Assembly: GCF_030682515.1 (NCBI RefSeq)
Contig: NZ_JAUXOD010000051.1
Span: 1-64,000 of the forward strand
Length of the DNA: 64,000 nucleotides
Direction: 5' to 3'
DNA from: Hoeflea sp.
Lineage (GTDB): Bacteria; Pseudomonadota; Alphaproteobacteria; Rhizobiales; Rhizobiaceae
The first letter of the stretch is position 1; every line of letters begins with the position of its first letter. Positions 35,954 to 44,709 of this stretch are shown here, piece after piece. The position numbers and the translations under genes are program-made. The notes beneath the pieces were generated by a model, which was not told the DNA's origin, did no database searches, and was given only the letters and a program-made list of their open reading frames with translations.

Positions 35954-36170
35954 TTTTGCAGTCCTGTAGGGCAGTTGCATCCCTGCCACCTAGCACCCTG
36001 CTCCTTAAATACGGGTGAACTGCGCCCCTAAAATGCGGATCAATGCATGACTTATCCTGTACCCCGCACCCAGCCATGCTGTTCTCTGCTTGACCCCGCG
36101 GCGATGTTTTCCTAACCCGGATCCAGCAAGGCTGACCTGCCCGCCCCCGTCCATGCCGTGGAGACGACCG

Positions 36171-37460
36171 ATGATGAATGTGCTGTTGATCGGATCCGGC
36201 GGCCGCGAGCATGCACTGGCCTGGAAGATCGCCCAGTCGCCGCTCCTGGGCACGCTCTATGCGGCGCCGGGCAATCCCGGCATCGCCGACCACGCGCTGC
36301 TGAGCCCGCTCGATCCGTTCGACCAGGACGCCGTTGTCGCCTTCTGCAGGGACAAGGCGATCGACCTGGTGGTGGTCGGACCCGAGGCGCCGCTGGTGGC
36401 GGGGCTCGCGGACGCGCTCAGCGCCGCGGGGATCCCGGTGTTCGGTCCATCGGCTGCCGCAGCCCAGCTCGAGGGCTCCAAGGGCTTCACCAAGGACCTG
36501 TGCGCGCGCGAAAACATTCCCACCGGGGCCTACCAGCGGTTCAACAATGCGCCCAAGGCCAAGGCTTATGTGCGGGCGCAAGGCGCGCCGATCGTCATCA
36601 AGGCCGACGGGCTGGCCGCCGGCAAGGGCGTGACCGTGGCGATGAGTCTCGACGAAGCGCTGGGCGCGATCGACGACTGCTTCGAGGGCGCGTTCGGCGA
36701 GGCGGGCGCGGAAGTGGTGGTGGAGCAATTCCTGCATGGCGAGGAGGCAAGCTTCTTCTGCCTCTGCGACGGTGTAACCGCCCTGCCCTTCGGCACGGCC
36801 CAGGACCACAAGCGGGTGAGCGACGGCGACACCGGCCCCAACACCGGCGGCATGGGGGCCTATTCGCCCGCGCCGGTGATGACGTCGGCACTGATCGAGC
36901 AGACCATGACCGAGATCATCGAGCCCACCATGCGCGGCATGGCGGCGATGGGCGCGCCGTTCACCGGCGTGCTCTATGCCGGGCTGATGATCGACGAGAC
37001 CGGGCCGCGGCTGATCGAGTACAATGCGCGCTTCGGCGATCCGGAATGCCAGGTGCTGATGATGCGGCTCAAGACCGATGTCCTCGTGCTGCTCAAGGCC
37101 GCCGCCGAGGGCCGGCTGGCGGAGGTTGCGGCGGACTGGCGCAACGAGGCGGCATTGACCGTGGTGATGGCCGCGGAAGGCTATCCCGGCACGCCCAGGA
37201 AAGGGACGCCGATCGCCGGGCTCGATGCGGCGGAGGCGACCGGGGCCAAGGTGTTTCATGCCGGCACGGCGCTCAACGACGGCCAGCTGGTGGCCACCGG
37301 CGGGCGGGTGCTCAATGTCACCGCGCTCGGGCCAGATGTCACCACGGCCCAGGCCAAGGCCTATGCGGCGGTGGACGCGATCCAATGGCCGGGCGGGTTC
37401 TGCCGCCGCGACATCGGCTGGCGGGCGGTCGAGCGCGAGGCCGCAGCGGCCCCTGATTGA
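36171..37460 (+). CDS. purD: Phosphoribosylamine-glycine ligase
   Basis: PurD (GAR synthetase) joins glycine to phosphoribosylamine with ATP in step two of purine synthesis. The 429-residue protein opens with [18 protein letters not shown], followed by the ATP-grasp core ([17 protein letters not shown], the E-x-F-L-GEEAS segment), [22 protein letters not shown] and [14 protein letters not shown] near the metal site. GGAG lies 7 nt before ATG 36171; ATG 36174 is the alternative. Divergent from the BLUF gene across 217 bases in which I found no clear promoter. Confidence 0.97.
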   Translation: MMNVLLIGSGGREHALAWKIAQSPLLGTLYAAPGNPGIADHALLSPLDPFDQDAVVAFCRDKAIDLVVVGPEAPLVAGLADALSAAGIPVFGPSAAAAQLEGSKGFTKDLCARENIPTGAYQRFNNAPKAKAYVRAQGAPIVIKADGLAAGKGVTVAMSLDEALGAIDDCFEGAFGEAGAEVVVEQFLHGEEASFFCLCDGVTALPFGTAQDHKRVSDGDTGPNTGGMGAYSPAPVMTSALIEQTMTEIIEPTMRGMAAMGAPFTGVLYAGLMIDETGPRLIEYNARFGDPECQVLMMRLKTDVLVLLKAAAEGRLAEVAADWRNEAALTVVMAAEGYPGTPRKGTPIAGLDAAEATGAKVFHAGTALNDGQLVATGGRVLNVTALGPDVTTAQAKAYAAVDAIQWPGGFCRRDIGWRAVEREAAAAPD

Positions 37461-37616
37461 TTGCCACGATCTCGCTCGACTGACTCCATCCGAGCGCGGC
37501 ATGCATCAAAAAATTAACCCGGCGTTTACCGCATCCAAAAACCGGATCGTAACGGCCCCTTGCTAGAGTGCACTCACCAGAACCGGAGATCTCCGGGTAG
37601 AACGGGAGTATGCGCC

Positions 37617-38150
37617 ATGCTGAGAATGATGATTGCCGCCGCCCTGTGCGCGGCCGCCGGGGTGGCCAACGCCGGCTCGATCGAATCGTTCAAGGCGACG
37701 ACGAGCACACGGACAAGCATCGTCGAGGTCGGTTGCCCGTCCTGTGCCCGCGAGGCCGCACGGAAGGCCGCCGAAGAGACCGAGATCAGGCTCGCGCCCG
37801 GTGAACAGATCGTCGAGGTCAGGAATGTCGGCGGCGAGATGATGATCTACCGGACCGAAAACTGGCTTGGCGGTTCGCCCATCACCATGGTCAGCAAGGC
37901 CACCGAACTCGATCTGATTGCGCTCGGCGTGCGCGCGCCGGAAGACAAGCTGATTGCCGACACCGACAAGGCCGCCGACGACCTGGCCCAGCCGCCGGTC
38001 ACCGCCCAAACCGCGAGCGAGCCGCCGCTGTTTGAACCGGTCATCGCCAACACCGCGCCGGCCATCGACAAGGACACCAAGACATCCGCCCTCGGCGCGG
38101 CGCCGATAGCGCCGCTGGACACATCGAAATTCGAGCTTCGGCTCAACTGA
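37617..38150 (+). CDS. HPE1-like domain exported protein
   Basis: A 177-residue secreted protein matching the group annotated in rhizobia as plant virulence effector HPE1-like. A signal peptide (1 to about 19, ending ANAGS) is followed by the conserved SIESFKATTSTRTSIVEVGCPSC, an acidic linker, and GGEMMIYRTENWLGGSPITMVSKA. The CPSC pair suggests a redox or metal site. The C-terminal third is low-complexity, rich in Ala, Pro and Asp. GGGAG precedes the ATG at 37617. The family name comes from a domain match; no effector role or secretion system is shown here. Confidence 0.8.
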   Translation: MLRMMIAAALCAAAGVANAGSIESFKATTSTRTSIVEVGCPSCAREAARKAAEETEIRLAPGEQIVEVRNVGGEMMIYRTENWLGGSPITMVSKATELDLIALGVRAPEDKLIADTDKAADDLAQPPVTAQTASEPPLFEPVIANTAPAIDKDTKTSALGAAPIAPLDTSKFELRLN

Positions 38151-38223
38151 GTTCTCTGAGACCGGACGGGCCCCACCCCGTCCCTGCCGCGCAAGTCCCT
38201 CGTCCGGGTCCGCGATGGCACCC

Positions 38224-38254
38224 AGCCGGCGCCCACCTCCAGGGGACGCCGGCT
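38224..38254 (+). terminator. Possible terminator hairpin after the HPE1-like gene
   Basis: AGCCGGCG (38224-38231) and CGCCGGCT (38247-38254) are exact reverse complements, with inner CCC/GGG pairing also possible. The T-run that follows is interrupted (TTCGGGCTTT), so efficiency is uncertain. It lies 74 nt after the stop codon, in the 275-base gap before the HWE kinase gene, where nothing else was recognised. Confidence 0.45.
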
Positions 38255-38425
38255 TCGGGCTTTGTGGCCTCTCGACGCGTCACTTCGGCCGGAGGCGGCC
38301 TGCGAACGACCCGACACCTTCGCTTCTGCCTCCGTCTTAATGCGGACACGGTCGGCCGTTAACCTGAATCTGGCGCATTGCATGATAGGTCGTAGTCCGC
38401 CTAGTTTCCGGCTCTGCGAGGCACC

Positions 38426-39424
38426 GTGTCCAAATCCCGAGATGACGCCCCTGAATGGGGTTATGACGTATTGCGGCGCGCCATCGATGCGGCCGGCGTT
38501 TCCTTGTGGAAATGGAATGTCGAGACCGATGACTTCGCCATGGATGACCGCGGATACCGGCTCTGGGAGGTGACGGCGGGGCCGGATCTCTCGTTCGAGC
38601 ACCTGTCCGCAAAGATCCATCCGGCCGACCGCGACCGGGTGAGCGCCGCGTTTGCCGCCACACGGGCGACGGTCGGATCCTACGAGATCGATTTCCGCAC
38701 CAAGTCGGGGCCTTACGTGCGGTGGATTTCTGCACGCGGCCAAGGCGATGACGCCGGCATCGTCAACGGCGTTGTCACCGGCATCTTTCTCGACATCACC
38801 GACCGCAAGCAGGCCGAAGAAGGCCATGAGCTGCTGGCGGGCGAGATGAGCCACCGGGTCAAGAACCTGCTCGCCATCGCCACCAGCCTGACGAGGATCA
38901 CCTCGCGCTCGTCGGATTCGATCGAGGACATGACCAAGCAGCTGATGAACCGGCTGACAGCGCTCGACCGCGCCCATGACCTGGTCCGGCCGCTGCCGGG
39001 CGACGAGGGACGGTCGGCACTGCTGGGCGACATCTTCACGGTGCTGCTCGCGCCCTATGACGACAAGGATGAATTCGCCGGGCGCATCCGGGTCGCGGTG
39101 CCGCGGCTCGGCGTGGGCCAGGTCACCGCCACCGCGCTGGCGATGGTCGTGCATGAACTGGCCACCAACTCCGTCAAATACGGCTCCCTGTCGCTCGAAG
39201 GCACGCTCGATGTGTCCGGCACCATGGCGGGGGAGGATGTCAAGATCGTCTGGACCGAACAGGGAGGGCCGGAAGTGGCGTGCCCACCGGACCTGTCCGG
39301 TTTTGGCTCGAGCCTTGTGCGCAAGACCATCGAACGGCAGCTCGGCGGCTCGGTCAGCTATGAATGGTCGAAAGCGGGCGCGCTGGTGACCATAGTCATC
39401 AGCGGCGACCAGATCTCCAAATAG
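38426..39424 (+). CDS. PAS-domain HWE-family sensor histidine kinase
   Basis: A 332-residue soluble kinase. A PAS domain (about 15-130: AGVSLWKWNVETDDF to GIFLDITDRK) precedes an HWE kinase core with phospho-acceptor His143 in SHRVKNLLA, the N-box VVHELATNSVKYG, and the WTE motif in VKIVWTEQGGPE; the H-E and W-x-E residues name the family. HWE kinases, common in Rhizobiales, often serve light sensing or the general stress response. Start is GTG 38426 with GAGG upstream. No response regulator is adjacent, so it is an orphan. Confidence 0.92.
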   Translation: MSKSRDDAPEWGYDVLRRAIDAAGVSLWKWNVETDDFAMDDRGYRLWEVTAGPDLSFEHLSAKIHPADRDRVSAAFAATRATVGSYEIDFRTKSGPYVRWISARGQGDDAGIVNGVVTGIFLDITDRKQAEEGHELLAGEMSHRVKNLLAIATSLTRITSRSSDSIEDMTKQLMNRLTALDRAHDLVRPLPGDEGRSALLGDIFTVLLAPYDDKDEFAGRIRVAVPRLGVGQVTATALAMVVHELATNSVKYGSLSLEGTLDVSGTMAGEDVKIVWTEQGGPEVACPPDLSGFGSSLVRKTIERQLGGSVSYEWSKAGALVTIVISGDQISK

Positions 39425-39463
39425 GCCGTGCCCAGCCTTCGGCAGGCGGCGTGACCTCAGTCG

Positions 39464-41764
39464 TCAGCCGGCGATCTTCGAGAAATCGGCGACCGCGCCG
39501 GTGGCCTGGCGGATCATGGCGAGCAGCGCCAGCCGGTTGGCCCGCACGGCCTCGTCCTCGGCATTGACCAGCACGGCTTCGAAAAATGAATCAACGGGTT
39601 CGCGCAGCGCTGAAAGCGCCGACATGGCTGCCGCATAGTCTTCATTTTCAATGGCTTGGGTGGCCGCACTGACAGAGTGAGTCACCGCGTTAAAGAGGTT
39701 TCTCTCGGCGTCGAGCTCGAACAGCGCCGGATCGACGGCGTCCGCCACCCGCGTCCCCTTCTTCTCCTCGGCCGCCAGGATGTTGGCCCCGCGCTTGGCG
39801 CCGGCCAGAAGATTCCTGCCGTCCTCGGTGTCGAGGAACGCGCCAAGGGCCGCCACCCGGCGGGTGATGTCCAGGAGATCGTCGGAGGCCGGCGTGATCA
39901 CGGCGTCGATCAGATCGTGGCGGGCGCCCTGGTCGCGGAGATAGACTTTCAGGCGGTCATGGAAGAAGGAGAGGAGGTCCTCTTCCTTGGCTGTCAATTC
40001 ATTGGCCCAATTCGGGGCCATGCTAGCAATTCGTTGCCGATGACTACTCTCTACGGTTTCCAAAATGGTATCGAGGTCTTCATGCCGAAGTTGTCTTCCA
40101 AGAGATAGCGCACCATCAATCAATACTCTGACCTCTTGGCCGTAAACAATTGCAAACATCTCCAACCATACTAAGTGCCAGCCTGCACGCAGCTCAACAC
40201 GCACACCATTCTCCACCAGGATCCGGATCACGCCCAGCGCCGCGCGTCTGAGCGCATAGGGGTCCTTCGAGCCGGTGGGCTTTTCGTCGATGGCCCAGAA
40301 GCCCACCAGAGTGTCGAGCTTGTCGGCGAGCGCCACCGCGAGCGCCACCGGGTCGGTCGGCACCTGATCGGACGGGCCTTGCGGCTTGTAGTGCTCCTCG
40401 GCGGCGAGCGCGACGGATGGATGCTCGCCCTGGAGGCCGGCGTAGATGCGGCCCATCACCCCCTGCAACTCGGGGAATTCGCCCACGACTTCGGTGGTGA
40501 GATCGGCCTTGGCGAGCAGCGCCGCGCGGCGGGCAAGCGCGGGGTCGGCCCCAACAATCGGCGCCAGTTCTTCCGCCAGTTTGGCGATGCGGCTCACGCG
40601 TTCGCCCTGCGTGCCGAGCTTGGCGTGGAAGGTGACGCCGAGGTTGTCGAGCTTGGCCATGCGCTGGTCGAGGGGCTTCTTGAGATCGAGGCCGAATTTC
40701 TCGGCCGAGGGCGCAAGGGCTGCGAGATCGGGCAGGTTGGCCTGGTCGGTGGCCCAGAAATAGAGCGCGTCGGAGAGCCGGGCGCGCACCACCTTGCCAT
40801 TGCCGTAGGCGATCTCCGCGCCGCCGTCGCTGGCCTCGATATTGGCGATCAGGATGAACCTGTTGGAGAGCCCGCCGCCGGGCTTTCTCAGCACGAAGCA
40901 TTTCTGGTTGGTCTTGATGGTCAGGCGGATGATGTCGTCGGGGATGGCGAGGAAATCGTCCTCGAACTCGCCCATCAGCACCACCGGCCATTCGACCAGG
41001 CCCGAGACCTCGTCGAGCAACGCCTCGTCCTCGACCAGTTCGAGCCCGGAGGCGAAGGCGAGGTTCCTGGCGTCGGCCAGGATGATCTCCTTGCGCCGCT
41101 CGGCGTCGAGCACGACCCGGGCGCGCTCGAGCTTGTCGACGTAATCGTCGAAGCGGCGCACGGTAAAGGTCTCGGGCGCATGGAAGCGGTGGCCCGAGGT
41201 GGTGTTGCCCGCCACCAGCCCGTCGATCTCGAAGCCGATCACCGTGGGCTCCTCGGTCTCGGGGCCGAAGGTGCAGATGATCGATTGCAGCGGCCGCACC
41301 CACCGGAGCGACCCTGGCTTCGCCGAGGCCGCGCCCCAGCGCATGGATTTGGGCCAGGAGAAGCCGCGGATGATGCCGGGCATCACGTCCGCGATGATCT
41401 CTTCGGCGTCGCGGCCGGGCTTTGAAATATGGGCCACGTAGAAGTCGCCCTTCTTCGGATCCGAATGCACATGGGCTTCCGAGATGTCGTTCAATCCGGC
41501 CTTGCGCATGAAGCCCGCCAGCGCCTGTTCGGGCGCGCTGGTCGAGGGACCCTTGATCTCCTCGCGCACGTCCTTGGAGCGCGCAGTCAGGCCGCGGATG
41601 TCGAGCGCGAGCCGCCGCGGCGTCCAGTATTCCCGCGCGGCCTCGTAGGTCAGCCCCGCCTCGACGAGCGCGTCGGCCACCGACTTGCGCAGGTCGCCCG
41701 CCGCCTTGCGCTGCATGCGGGCGGGAATCTCTTCGGAGCGGAGTTCAATCAGAAGATCGGGCAT
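39464..41764 (-). CDS. glyS: Glycyl-tRNA synthetase beta subunit
   Basis: Beta chain of the alpha2beta2 glycyl-tRNA synthetase; it binds and recognises the tRNA. The start [18 protein letters not shown] at 41764 is the family opening. Expected blocks are present: [62 protein letters not shown] and the anticodon-binding C-terminal region. At 766 residues it is longer than the usual 690-710 (recalled figure), and the excess coincides with a low-GC stretch (residues about 522-582). glyQ lies 4.4 kb away on the same strand. Confidence 0.95.
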   Translation of the reverse strand: MPDLLIELRSEEIPARMQRKAAGDLRKSVADALVEAGLTYEAAREYWTPRRLALDIRGLTARSKDVREEIKGPSTSAPEQALAGFMRKAGLNDISEAHVHSDPKKGDFYVAHISKPGRDAEEIIADVMPGIIRGFSWPKSMRWGAASAKPGSLRWVRPLQSIICTFGPETEEPTVIGFEIDGLVAGNTTSGHRFHAPETFTVRRFDDYVDKLERARVVLDAERRKEIILADARNLAFASGLELVEDEALLDEVSGLVEWPVVLMGEFEDDFLAIPDDIIRLTIKTNQKCFVLRKPGGGLSNRFILIANIEASDGGAEIAYGNGKVVRARLSDALYFWATDQANLPDLAALAPSAEKFGLDLKKPLDQRMAKLDNLGVTFHAKLGTQGERVSRIAKLAEELAPIVGADPALARRAALLAKADLTTEVVGEFPELQGVMGRIYAGLQGEHPSVALAAEEHYKPQGPSDQVPTDPVALAVALADKLDTLVGFWAIDEKPTGSKDPYALRRAALGVIRILVENGVRVELRAGWHLVWLEMFAIVYGQEVRVLIDGALSLGRQLRHEDLDTILETVESSHRQRIASMAPNWANELTAKEEDLLSFFHDRLKVYLRDQGARHDLIDAVITPASDDLLDITRRVAALGAFLDTEDGRNLLAGAKRGANILAAEEKKGTRVADAVDPALFELDAERNLFNAVTHSVSAATQAIENEDYAAAMSALSALREPVDSFFEAVLVNAEDEAVRANRLALLAMIRQATGAVADFSKIAG
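40015..40195. other. Low-GC in-frame segment inside glyS
   Basis: By hand count 40021-40200 is about 47% G+C, against about 63% in the next 60-base block tested on the right side and similar values on the left. It encodes an in-frame stretch with features unlike the flanks ([39 protein letters not shown]). It falls between the conserved [11 protein letters not shown] and [14 protein letters not shown] blocks, a place where an insertion can be tolerated. Either an acquired insert or a fast-evolving linker. Confidence 0.6.
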
Positions 41765-41872
41765 CGTGTCACACGCGGTCAATGGAAGGGTGAGCGCGGC
41801 TTAGCAAGGGCCGCGTCAAAAGTCACCTTCCCTTGCCGCAAAAACAACGATCGGCGGTCAGGCCCGCCTGCC

Positions 41873-43798
41873 CTACCAGCCGCCGCCGCCGCCCCCCCCG
41901 CCGCCGCCGCCCGAGGAGCCGCCGCCCGACGAGCCCGAGGAACTCTTGGGCGCGGGCATGGAGGCGGCCATGGCGGAAGATACAGCCGCGACCGAGGAGG
42001 CGGCCGCCGCGCCGATATTGCCGGGCGACCAGGAATTGCCGTGGTACCATTTCGGCTGATAGGTGCGCTGCTGCTCCGGCGCGATGCGGGCCAGCTGCGC
42101 CGCCCAGGCCTCCGACCAGGGTTTTTCCACGCCGAGGCCCGCCGCATAGGGCAGGAAGCGTTCGAACAGCTCTTCCGACATCTCGGGCGCATCGCGCATG
42201 TTGAGCCGGTTGGTTTCCGCCGTTTCCAGATAGAGCTTGAAGCCCTTGATGTCGGTCAGGACCTTCGCGCCGACCGCCGTGGGCGCGCCGATCAGCCAGA
42301 CCATAGCGATCATGACCGCCACGCAGAAGATCAGGAGCGCGCCCGCCAGCTGGTAGGCCGGCATGTCGCCCGGGACCACGACGATCAGGACCCCGATCAG
42401 GAAGACGCCCGCGCCCAGCACGAACAGGATCCCCCCGATGATGCGGTTTCCGAGCCCGCCCTCCTGGAACTTCGACCGCCCGCCCATCCACAGGCCGCCG
42501 CCGAACAGCGAGGTCAACAGGACGGGGATCAGATAGAGGACGCCCTCGTCGGGCGGGTTCTGCAGCACCAGGCCGCCAATGAAGGCGGCAAGGGCCAGGA
42601 CGCCGCCCAAGACCAGCCAGCCGAGGTTGGAGCTGTAGTACTTGCCGGCATATTCCTTCGAGATGGCCGATCTGAGATTGGCGCCGGCGGTTTGCAGGGC
42701 CGGGCCATTGTGCTTGTCGAGGACCATCTCCTGACGGTTCTCCAGCAGGCCGGCATAGAGGGCCGCCTCGCCTGACGGCAGGGCCGGACGGTTTGGCGCA
42801 TCGGCCATGGCCCCGCGCTGCAGGGTCACCGTGCCATGGGCGTCCTCGTCGATCACCAGGAAGCGCTTGACGCCGAGCGACAGCAGCGCCGCGATGAACG
42901 GCAGGTCGATGCCCTTCTTGCCGGTGCGGAAGCCGTTGAAATGGGCGAAGGACAGGGCCGCCGGCGAGAGTTTTTCCGGCGGGTGGAACAGCGGGATGAT
43001 CGGCGGCGCAGGCGGATCGCGCCCGACCTTGTTCCAGGCATAGAAGAGATAGACCGGCACCGCGGCGAAGCCCAGCATCATGAGCACGAGCCCGGCATTC
43101 GCGCCCAGCACGGCGGCGATGCCGCCCTCGTCCGGCGTCACGACACCCTTGGTGAAGCCCACCGCGATGGTCATGCCTTCCTGGGGCCAGAGCGACCTGG
43201 TCGTCTCAAACCGGACGTCCGAGCGGCCCTCGCCGGAGGCCGCATAGTCGCGGCCCTCGGCGCCGAAGGGCCCGGTATAGGCGAAGACCTGTTCGGCGCG
43301 CGCGCCCTCGGGCAGTTGCACCCTGGCCTCGGCCGCCGCGATCGGAAAACTCCAGAAATTGCCGGTGACGTTCCAGTAGAGTTCGTCGTACCCGTCGAAA
43401 TAGCGCAGTTGCCGGGTGGTCGTGTAGCGGATCACATAGGTGTGTTCGCCCCGCGGAATGAACACCTCCGGATCGCCGATATAGATCCGGAAAAACCGTC
43501 CCTGCCATTCCGTGCGATGCGGCGCGGGTCGGCCGTTGTGGAGAACCTCGATCAGGTCGAAGCCGTTTTCCGCCCACAGGCCCCAGTCGTCCATTTCGCG
43601 AAGCGGGATGTCGCGGTAGATGCCGCGACGGATGGCGTTGCCCTCGGCGTTGACGGTGATGGTCTCGGTGACCTCCAGCGAGGAATCGGCGTTGACGATG
43701 ATGTCGGCTGAAAACAGCCGGATTTCCTCGAGCGCGATCGCCGCCTGCGGGGCAAGTGCCGCCAGGCAGAAAAGCACCGCCGCGAGCCATTGCTTCAT
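41873..43798 (-). CDS. DUF2207 domain-containing membrane protein
   Basis: A 641-residue inner-membrane protein. A signal peptide (1 to about 22) leads to an exported N-terminal DUF2207 beta domain (about 25-210, with YRDIPLRE and HTYVIRY), then membrane helices near 235 and in the 390-520 region, a cytoplasmic middle region, and a C-terminal tail ending in a long run of Gly with a few Ser and a final Trp. Function unknown; DUF2207 proteins commonly pair with LemA, as here (40-nt spacing). The glycine tail resembles that of TPM-domain proteins in the same neighbourhood class. Confidence 0.9.
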   Translation of the reverse strand: MKQWLAAVLFCLAALAPQAAIALEEIRLFSADIIVNADSSLEVTETITVNAEGNAIRRGIYRDIPLREMDDWGLWAENGFDLIEVLHNGRPAPHRTEWQGRFFRIYIGDPEVFIPRGEHTYVIRYTTTRQLRYFDGYDELYWNVTGNFWSFPIAAAEARVQLPEGARAEQVFAYTGPFGAEGRDYAASGEGRSDVRFETTRSLWPQEGMTIAVGFTKGVVTPDEGGIAAVLGANAGLVLMMLGFAAVPVYLFYAWNKVGRDPPAPPIIPLFHPPEKLSPAALSFAHFNGFRTGKKGIDLPFIAALLSLGVKRFLVIDEDAHGTVTLQRGAMADAPNRPALPSGEAALYAGLLENRQEMVLDKHNGPALQTAGANLRSAISKEYAGKYYSSNLGWLVLGGVLALAAFIGGLVLQNPPDEGVLYLIPVLLTSLFGGGLWMGGRSKFQEGGLGNRIIGGILFVLGAGVFLIGVLIVVVPGDMPAYQLAGALLIFCVAVMIAMVWLIGAPTAVGAKVLTDIKGFKLYLETAETNRLNMRDAPEMSEELFERFLPYAAGLGVEKPWSEAWAAQLARIAPEQQRTYQPKWYHGNSWSPGNIGAAAASSVAAVSSAMAASMPAPKSSSGSSGGGSSGGGGGGGGGGGW

Positions 43799-43838
43799 CG
43801 GTCACTCCCTCCCCGACACGTCCGGATCACGGACCGGC

Positions 43839-44399
43839 CTACTTGAACGACACCTTCGGGACCGCGCGGTCGGCTGCGTCCTCGATCTCGAAATACTCGG
43901 CCTTGACGAAGCCGAAGCGGTCGGCGACCAGGTTCGAGGGAAAGGTTTCCACCGAGACATTCAGGTTGCGCACGGCGCCGTTGTAGTAGCGCCGCGACAT
44001 CGAGATCTCGTTCTCGGTCTCCTCGAGCGCCTTCTGGAACTGCTGGAAATTCTCGCTGGCCTTGAGGTCCGGATAGTTTTCGGCCACCGCCATCAGCCGG
44101 CCGAGCGCGCCGCTCAGCGCGCCTTCGAGCGTCGCGCGCTGCTCGGGCGAGGCATTGCTGCCCGCCACCGCCTGGCCGCGCAGCCTTGTGACCTCCTCGA
44201 GCAGCTCGCGCTCATGGGACATGTAGCCCTTCACCGCTTCGAGCAGGTTGGGGATCAGATCGGCGCGGCGCTTCAATTGCACATCAATGCCGCTCCAGCC
44301 CTCGCCCGCCATCTGGCGGTTCTTGACCAGCGCGTTGTAAAGCGTAACCGCGTAGAGCGCGACGCCGACCAGCACCGCCACCAAAATCCAGACACCCAT
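43839..44399 (-). CDS. LemA family protein
   Basis: A 186-residue membrane-anchored helical protein. Residues 1 to about 20 form the single N-terminal membrane helix; the rest is the LemA helical bundle with the conserved LYNALVKNRQMAGEGWSGIDVQLKRRADLIPNLLEAVKGY stretch and a closing FPSNLVADRFGF-EYFE segment. Cellular role unclear. The gene precedes DUF2207, and the pair is probably one operon and one complex. Confidence 0.94.
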   Translation of the reverse strand: MGVWILVAVLVGVALYAVTLYNALVKNRQMAGEGWSGIDVQLKRRADLIPNLLEAVKGYMSHERELLEEVTRLRGQAVAGSNASPEQRATLEGALSGALGRLMAVAENYPDLKASENFQQFQKALEETENEISMSRRYYNGAVRNLNVSVETFPSNLVADRFGFVKAEYFEIEDAADRAVPKVSFK

Positions 44400-44709
44400 G
44401 CTTCACCCCCGGCGTTAAGCCCATTATTGATTCTGTGCGCAGGCCCGACCTGCCAGTCGTCCAACCTTACGCAGACTCACCGGGAAAATCCACGGGATAA
44501 GCGGAGGCGCGGCCGGGGCGGATGGAAGCCGGACACCGCCTCGGCAGCGCGGTCCCTGCCGGCTGGGCGGCGGATGCCCAGGGGATGCGCTTTTTCAACC
44601 CTTCATAAGTAAAGTTTTACCTTTAGGGGCTCATAAATGAGGTCACTGCATTCATCCAGCTTGCGGTTTTGCAAGCGTCAAAGATTTTATATTCACGGGA
44701 CCGATAAAA
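44400..44709. promoter_or_regulatory. Divergent region between lemA and the PAS-GGDEF gene
   Basis: A 310-base gap. The right third is AT-rich and presumably holds the promoter of the PAS-GGDEF gene. Seen there: TAAAG/CTTTA around 44610-44625 and a perfect 6-bp hairpin, GCTTGC-GGTTTT-GCAAGC at 44659-44676, which would lie in the leader RNA. I could not fix a -35/-10 pair. The left two thirds show nothing recognisable. Confidence 0.4.

Noticed and set aside
37513-37529. CtrA-like site (TTAA-N7-TTTA) upstream of the HPE1-like gene
   Set aside because: The second half-site deviates from TTAA, and TTAACC words are frequent in the intergenic regions here, so it cannot be told from chance. A similar TTAA-N9-TTAA near 33700 has wrong spacing.
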